A stretch of 34,543 nt of DNA from a virus. A program made the position numbers and the translations under genes. The stretch lies in IMG/VR virus record IMGVR_UViG_3300010151_007800, positions 1 through 34,543 of that record; one strand, given 5' to 3'. The notes beneath the pieces are model-generated. The model worked only from the letters and a program-made list of their open reading frames with translations. It was not told where the DNA came from and did no database searches. Below, one piece after another: positions 31,672-34,543 of the stretch. Each line of letters starts with the position of its first letter. Positions within the stretch are counted from its first letter, which is position 1.

Positions 31672-32997
31672 TTAAAGATTTTTTGCACACAAGGTTGCGA
31701 CCTTACTTCTTTCACCTTTAATAAATGTGATGTGCCCTGTGATATCAAAATATTTTAATTTTTCAATCACATAGGTTAAACCGTTTGTAGTCTCATCAAT
31801 ATTCACATTATCTATTTGTTCAATATCACCAGTCAAAACAATTTTAGTTCCTTCACCTACTCTAGTAAGTATAGTCTTTATTTCATGCCTTGTCAAGTTC
31901 TGGCACTCATCAATAATAATATAAGCATTTTGAATTGAACGACCACGAATATAAGTTAGAGCCTCGACCTCGATTATTCTTTTATCCATATACGACTCTA
32001 ACATTAAATTATCATCACCAAATAAGAATCTTAAGTTATCTTGAATTGGCGCAAGCCATGGCACCATTTTGTCCTCTAGAGAACCAGGCAAATAACCAAT
32101 GTCTTTTCCCATGGGTTGTACTGGTCTAGAAACGATTAATCTATTGTATACTGAGGACTCTCCCATTATTTGTTGCAAGCCCGCCGCAATAGCACACAAA
32201 GTCTTTCCGCTTCCTGCTTTACCAATAAGAGAAACTACAGGCACCTTTGGATCTAAAAGTAAATCCAACGCGCAATTCTGTTCTTTGTTTTTTGGTGCTA
32301 TGCCCCATCCATCTGATTCTTTGTGTTGAGGAATTTTTTTAAATTCTGTATTTTCATCAATGAATCTAGTAATTGCTGTTTTCTTTTCATTCGACGAAGA
32401 TACCAACATTACATATTGATTGGGATATAATTCAGCCTTATCATCTATTGCATTATAAAGATAAACATTTTCTCCTGTATAGAAACGGTCAATTATTTGA
32501 TCATCCACAAGTAGCTTTGTAAAGCCACCATATAGTTCCGAACTTTCCTTTATAACATTTTCGCTACTATAGTTTTCTGCATTTACTCCAATAGCATCAC
32601 ACTTGATTCTTAGATTAATGTCATTGGATACTAATATCACCTTGCGGCTTGGAAACTCTTTTATAAGTGTAAGTGCGGTGGCAATAATTTGATGATCAGC
32701 CGTATTAGGGTCATAACCAGAAGGAAGTTCTGATAAATCTGGTGTTTTAGTAAAAACCAATCCGCATCCTTTTCTAATTCGAATCCCTTTTTGAAAATTT
32801 CCTCTATTTCGTAATTCGTCTAGAGTTCTAATAATTCCTCTAGCATTTGCGCCGACACCGTTTGGTCTTTTTTTGTTGTTATCTAATTCTTCTAATACTA
32901 CAAGGGGAACATATATATCTCCATTCCCATAAGAAAAAATTGAATTATAGTCTGTGAGGTAAACGCTCGTATCAAGAACATAAATCTTTTTTGCCAT
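31672..32997 (-). CDS. phoH: PIN-PhoH fusion protein (PhoH2 type)
   Basis: A 441-residue two-domain protein. Residues 1-150 form a PIN nuclease domain with acidic residues D9 (VLDTSVYL), E36/E37 (VVLEELDN), D101 (TADHQIIATA) and D126 (LVSNDINL). Residues about 235-441 are the PhoH ATPase, with Walker A GKAGSGKT (259-266), VSRPVQPMGKDIGYLPG (289-305), Walker B IIIDECQN (360-367) and the sensor VLTGDIEQID. In bacteria PhoH2 proteins unwind and cut RNA; phoH is a widespread phage auxiliary gene, especially in aquatic phages, with an uncertain role. Active-site residues of both domains look intact. The ATG at 32997 has GGAAGT upstream; the next gene is divergent. Confidence 0.94.
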   Translation of the reverse strand: MAKKIYVLDTSVYLTDYNSIFSYGNGDIYVPLVVLEELDNNKKRPNGVGANARGIIRTLDELRNRGNFQKGIRIRKGCGLVFTKTPDLSELPSGYDPNTADHQIIATALTLIKEFPSRKVILVSNDINLRIKCDAIGVNAENYSSENVIKESSELYGGFTKLLVDDQIIDRFYTGENVYLYNAIDDKAELYPNQYVMLVSSSNEKKTAITRFIDENTEFKKIPQHKESDGWGIAPKNKEQNCALDLLLDPKVPVVSLIGKAGSGKTLCAIAAGLQQIMGESSVYNRLIVSRPVQPMGKDIGYLPGSLEDKMVPWLAPIQDNLRFLFGDDNLMLESYMDKRIIEVEALTYIRGRSIQNAYIIIDECQNLTRHEIKTILTRVGEGTKIVLTGDIEQIDNVNIDETTNGLTYVIEKLKYFDITGHITFIKGERSKVATLCAKNL

Positions 32998-33045
32998 ATT
33001 TTACTTCCATTATTTGTTTTGGGTGCCGACAATCCAGCCCCTAAT

Positions 33046-33053
33046 GATAAATA
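33046..33053 (+). promoter_or_regulatory. Candidate late promoter element (GATAAATA)
   Basis: In the 112-base gap between the divergent PhoH and serine-protease genes the plus strand has GATAAATA, one mismatch from the T4 late -10 TATAAATA and matching the NATAAATA form reported for cyanophages. It points towards the protease, 57 bases before its TTG. A gp55-like sigma factor is encoded at 14611-15294. No sigma-70-type -35 is clear here. Confidence 0.4.
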
Positions 33054-33109
33054 GCCAAGCCGTTTGAGATTTTTCCTTATAGTTACTTTGTAGAGGAAAA
33101 AAAATAATC

Positions 33110-33970
33110 TTGAAAAGTGCGGTCGCAAAATTAGTTCTATTATCTATGATGTTCATTACTTTTATAGGGTGTGCTTCATGTGCAACAAGCACCGCCTTAT
33201 TTGGACCAGGAGATCTATTCAGAGATAAAAGACGTTCCTTCATCAAGATTGATATTTATAAAAACATCTACCTAACAAAAACCTCCTCTGCGGTAGCCGA
33301 AGCAAATTTAGAAGAATATGAAATTGATTTACGCTCATCAGCTTCAGGCTTTATTGTTGGTCATGACAGAGAGATTACACTCGTGGGAACTTCAGCACAC
33401 GTTTGTAGTATTCTTTACGGAAATCAAATAAATTATTTTGTGCAGGACTACTCACCTAGAGATCCTGCGTGGAAAATGACTGAAAGGGCTTTATATGTCC
33501 TAAACGATTATAAAGGCGAAACATATGCGGCAATTCCAATTGCTTTTGATTTTGAAGCTGACATTTGTATATTGGGTTCAGCTAAGATTTCGCTTCCAGC
33601 GTTGAAAATTTCCAATTCTAAGCCAATAATTGGAGAGAAGTATTATAATATAGCCGCCCCTATGGGATTATGGTCTTCTAAAATGATCCCGTTATTTGAA
33701 GGATTTTATTTGGGTAGTAAGAAGGTTCGTAGCAACCGAAAAACTTCGTATGTTTTTTCTATTCCTGCCAAGGGAGGTTCTTCGGGCTCCCCAATACTGA
33801 ATAGTTATGGTGAAGTTGTTGGGGCATTACACTCTGCTTATAGAGGGTTTGAAAATTTGTGTATGGCTACCACAAATAAAGAAATTTATATGATTTATCG
33901 TAAGTCTATGAGAAAACTATTAAAAGATTATAATAAATATAAACTTATCATCGCGATGATAAATATTTAA
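33110..33970 (+). CDS. Trypsin-like serine protease with lipoprotein-type signal
   Basis: The only plus-strand gene: 286 residues from a TTG start at 33110 (GAGG lies 13 bases upstream, further than ideal). The start is chosen because it gives a complete export signal: KSAVAKLVLLSMMFITFIGC with a lipobox-like FIGC, Cys at 21. The mature part is a chymotrypsin-fold protease: H97 in LVGTSAHVCSI, D151 in FDFEADICILG and S225 in KGGSSGSPILN (usual GNSGGP). So the triad is intact. It would be anchored to the membrane, facing the periplasm, or lie in the virion. It could cleave envelope proteins or protect against other phages or host factors; no target is known. Internal ATGs at codons 13 and 14 would destroy the signal peptide. 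Confidence 0.8.
   Translation: MKSAVAKLVLLSMMFITFIGCASCATSTALFGPGDLFRDKRRSFIKIDIYKNIYLTKTSSAVAEANLEEYEIDLRSSASGFIVGHDREITLVGTSAHVCSILYGNQINYFVQDYSPRDPAWKMTERALYVLNDYKGETYAAIPIAFDFEADICILGSAKISLPALKISNSKPIIGEKYYNIAAPMGLWSSKMIPLFEGFYLGSKKVRSNRKTSYVFSIPAKGGSSGSPILNSYGEVVGALHSAYRGFENLCMATTNKEIYMIYRKSMRKLLKDYNKYKLIIAMINI
33945..33962. repeat. 18-bp perfect palindrome at a convergent gene junction
   Basis: TTATCATCGCGATGATAA is fully self-complementary and spans codons near the 3' end of the plus-strand protease, just before the stop of the minus-strand 69-residue gene. AT-rich runs flank both sides (AATATTTAAT). It can form a 7-bp hairpin with a CGCG loop in either transcript and could be a weak bidirectional terminator or a protein-binding site. 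Confidence 0.45.
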
Positions 33971-34176
33971 TAGACTACGTGAATATCGATTTCGTGACTG
34001 GACGTGCCTTCTAGATCAATTGGTCTAGATTTCCCATTTAAATCTTTTATGATTATGACGCCCTCATCGTTATGTGGGTCTACTTGATAGCATGTTATTT
34101 CTGCTGGCCCTTCACAAAAAGTTTCCTTTGTGTTTCGATGAGTATATAGTAAAAAAATCTTATCACCAATGTTCAT
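33967..34176 (-). CDS. Small protein of unknown function
   Basis: A 69-residue acidic, beta-rich-looking protein (NIGDKIFLLYTHRNTKETF; EGVIIIKDLNGKSRPIDL). The pattern suggests a small SH3- or OB-like barrel, but no family is recognised. The ATG at 34176 has AAGGT about 7 bases upstream. Its stop overlaps the stop of the convergent protease gene by 4 bases, so the two transcripts are antisense at their ends. Confidence 0.65.
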   Translation of the reverse strand: MNIGDKIFLLYTHRNTKETFCEGPAEITCYQVDPHNDEGVIIIKDLNGKSRPIDLEGTSSHEIDIHVVY

Positions 34177-34229
34177 AATAATACCTTACCATAAGTAGGA
34201 TCTAAGATCAAGAAAAAGAAAAAAAATAA

Positions 34230-34260
34230 TGGAGGTGGCGGGAATCGAACCCGCGTCCAC
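34230..34260 (-). ncRNA. Fragment matching the 3' end of a tmRNA (T-arm and acceptor strand)
   Basis: Read on the minus strand, GTGGACGCGGGTTCGATT continues with CCCGCCACCTCCA. This is the tmRNA (ssrA) 3' terminus: GGAC, a 5-bp T-stem GCGGG/CCCGC around the loop TTCGATT, and the seven-base acceptor strand CACCTCC with discriminator A. The next bases are TTA, not an encoded CCA. No matching 5' strand (GGAGGTG plus the GATTCGAC tmRNA start) is found within the expected downstream or upstream distance in this window, and the stop of the 63-residue gene lies only 37 bases before. It is therefore a partial copy, not a working tmRNA. It could be an attachment-type remnant of ssrA integration or a folded 3' mRNA end; a U-rich run follows about 11 bases after the T-stem. 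Confidence 0.75.
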
Positions 34261-34297
34261 AATGCTTAAATAAATTTGCGATATACAAGGTTATATC

Positions 34298-34489
34298 TTA
34301 ATCTTTCTTTTGGACGAAAGAATTGAGTTCTTCTGCAACTTTAATAACTTGTTCAGAAGTAACAGGCGACCAATTCTTTTTGCCGCTTGTTTCAAATTGC
34401 ATATGAGCGTTCTGCTCTACAATTCGTTGAGCTTGCTGTAGCAATCCTTGTCTAATTTCGTATCCACTTGTATTTTTATTTTCTGACAT
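34298..34489 (-). CDS. Small conserved T4-like phage protein, unknown function
   Basis: The 63-residue protein opens MSENKNTSGYEIRQGLLQ and ends SPVTSEQVIKVAEELNSFVQ then KKD. The pattern G-[YF]-E-I-R...LL.QA..I followed by a second helix PPTSE..I..AE.LN.FV recurs in short cyanophage/pelagiphage proteins in my memory; no function is known to me. The ATG at 34489 has AAGGAGG upstream. The tmRNA-like fragment lies directly downstream, so the two may be on one transcript. Confidence 0.75.
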   Translation of the reverse strand: MSENKNTSGYEIRQGLLQQAQRIVEQNAHMQFETSGKKNWSPVTSEQVIKVAEELNSFVQKKD

Positions 34490-34543
34490 AATAAATGTCC
34501 TCCTTTGTGTGTGTGTTAATTTAAAGCACGGTTTATTGGATAA

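Noticed and set aside
34199-34209. Inverted repeat GATCT-A-AGATC near the tmRNA fragment
   Set aside because: Eleven bases only, with no gene-start relation; expected often by chance.
34160-34262. A permuted (two-piece) tmRNA gene
   Set aside because: In permuted genes the 5' acceptor strand follows the CCA-side sequence; downstream on the minus strand there is only a U-rich run and the ATG of the 69-residue gene.
34230-34310. A complete tRNA gene
   Set aside because: Only the T-arm and 3' acceptor strand are present; no complementary GGAGGTG 5' strand, D-arm or anticodon arm lies within tRNA distance upstream on the minus strand.

Overview
The window is a segment of a large, AT-rich, contractile-tailed (T4-like) phage genome. 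The evidence is a gp6-like baseplate wedge protein, a gp25-like wedge protein, a gp5-like hub protein joined to a cell-wall peptidase, a separate spike-like protein, a gp55-like late sigma factor, a PIN-PhoH fusion ATPase and a Cas4/RecB-like nuclease. Genes are packed tightly, often with ATGA or TAATG stop/start overlaps. Every gene but one lies on the minus strand, so transcription runs from high to low coordinates. Gene content and small-gene style resemble aquatic T4-like phages (cyanophage/pelagiphage-like), but nothing here fixes the host.

Layout, low to high coordinates: (1) 1-14320, virion genes: a partial LamG-containing fibre-like gene running off the left edge, a DNRLRE-like tail protein with an inserted module, gp6, gp25, a 1913-residue unrecognised protein, a spike-like protein, and a gp5-like OB-fold/M15-peptidase protein. 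(2) 14321-16075, small genes around the gp55-like sigma factor: a coiled-coil protein, a one-TM protein, an FmdB-type zinc ribbon and a 62-residue protein. (3) 16170-30069, a ~14 kb surface-glycan cassette. (4) 30079-34543, accessory genes: Cas4-like nuclease, HEXXH metallopeptidase, PIN-PhoH, a plus-strand lipoprotein-type serine protease, two small genes, and a fragment identical in form to the 3' end of a tmRNA.

The glycan cassette has two parts. One resembles a nonulosonic acid (pseudaminic/legionaminic-type) pathway: 4,6-dehydratase, DegT aminotransferase, sugar N-formyltransferase, NeuB-type synthase, CMP-sugar transferase and a DUF115/GT42-like transferase, plus a methyltransferase and three related GT-B glycosyltransferases. 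The UDP-sugar hydrolase step is not seen. The other part holds a sugar nucleotidyltransferase, a truncated RmlC-like protein, a cupin, a WavE-like glycosyltransferase, a GDPD-like protein and, most unusually, a RuBisCO-like protein (RLP) that keeps the carbamylation/metal triad but has lost residues needed for CO2 fixation.

The cassette also shows rearrangement: a 27-codon relic of an aminotransferase N-terminus is coupled to the dehydratase, with a methyltransferase now in between; the RmlC-like gene is cut short and carries an unrelated tail; and two tiny ORFs sit exactly in the gaps between genes. The most interesting items are the RLP in a phage glycan operon, the tmRNA 3'-end fragment, the aminotransferase relic, and the isolated opposite-strand serine protease with a late-promoter-like element.
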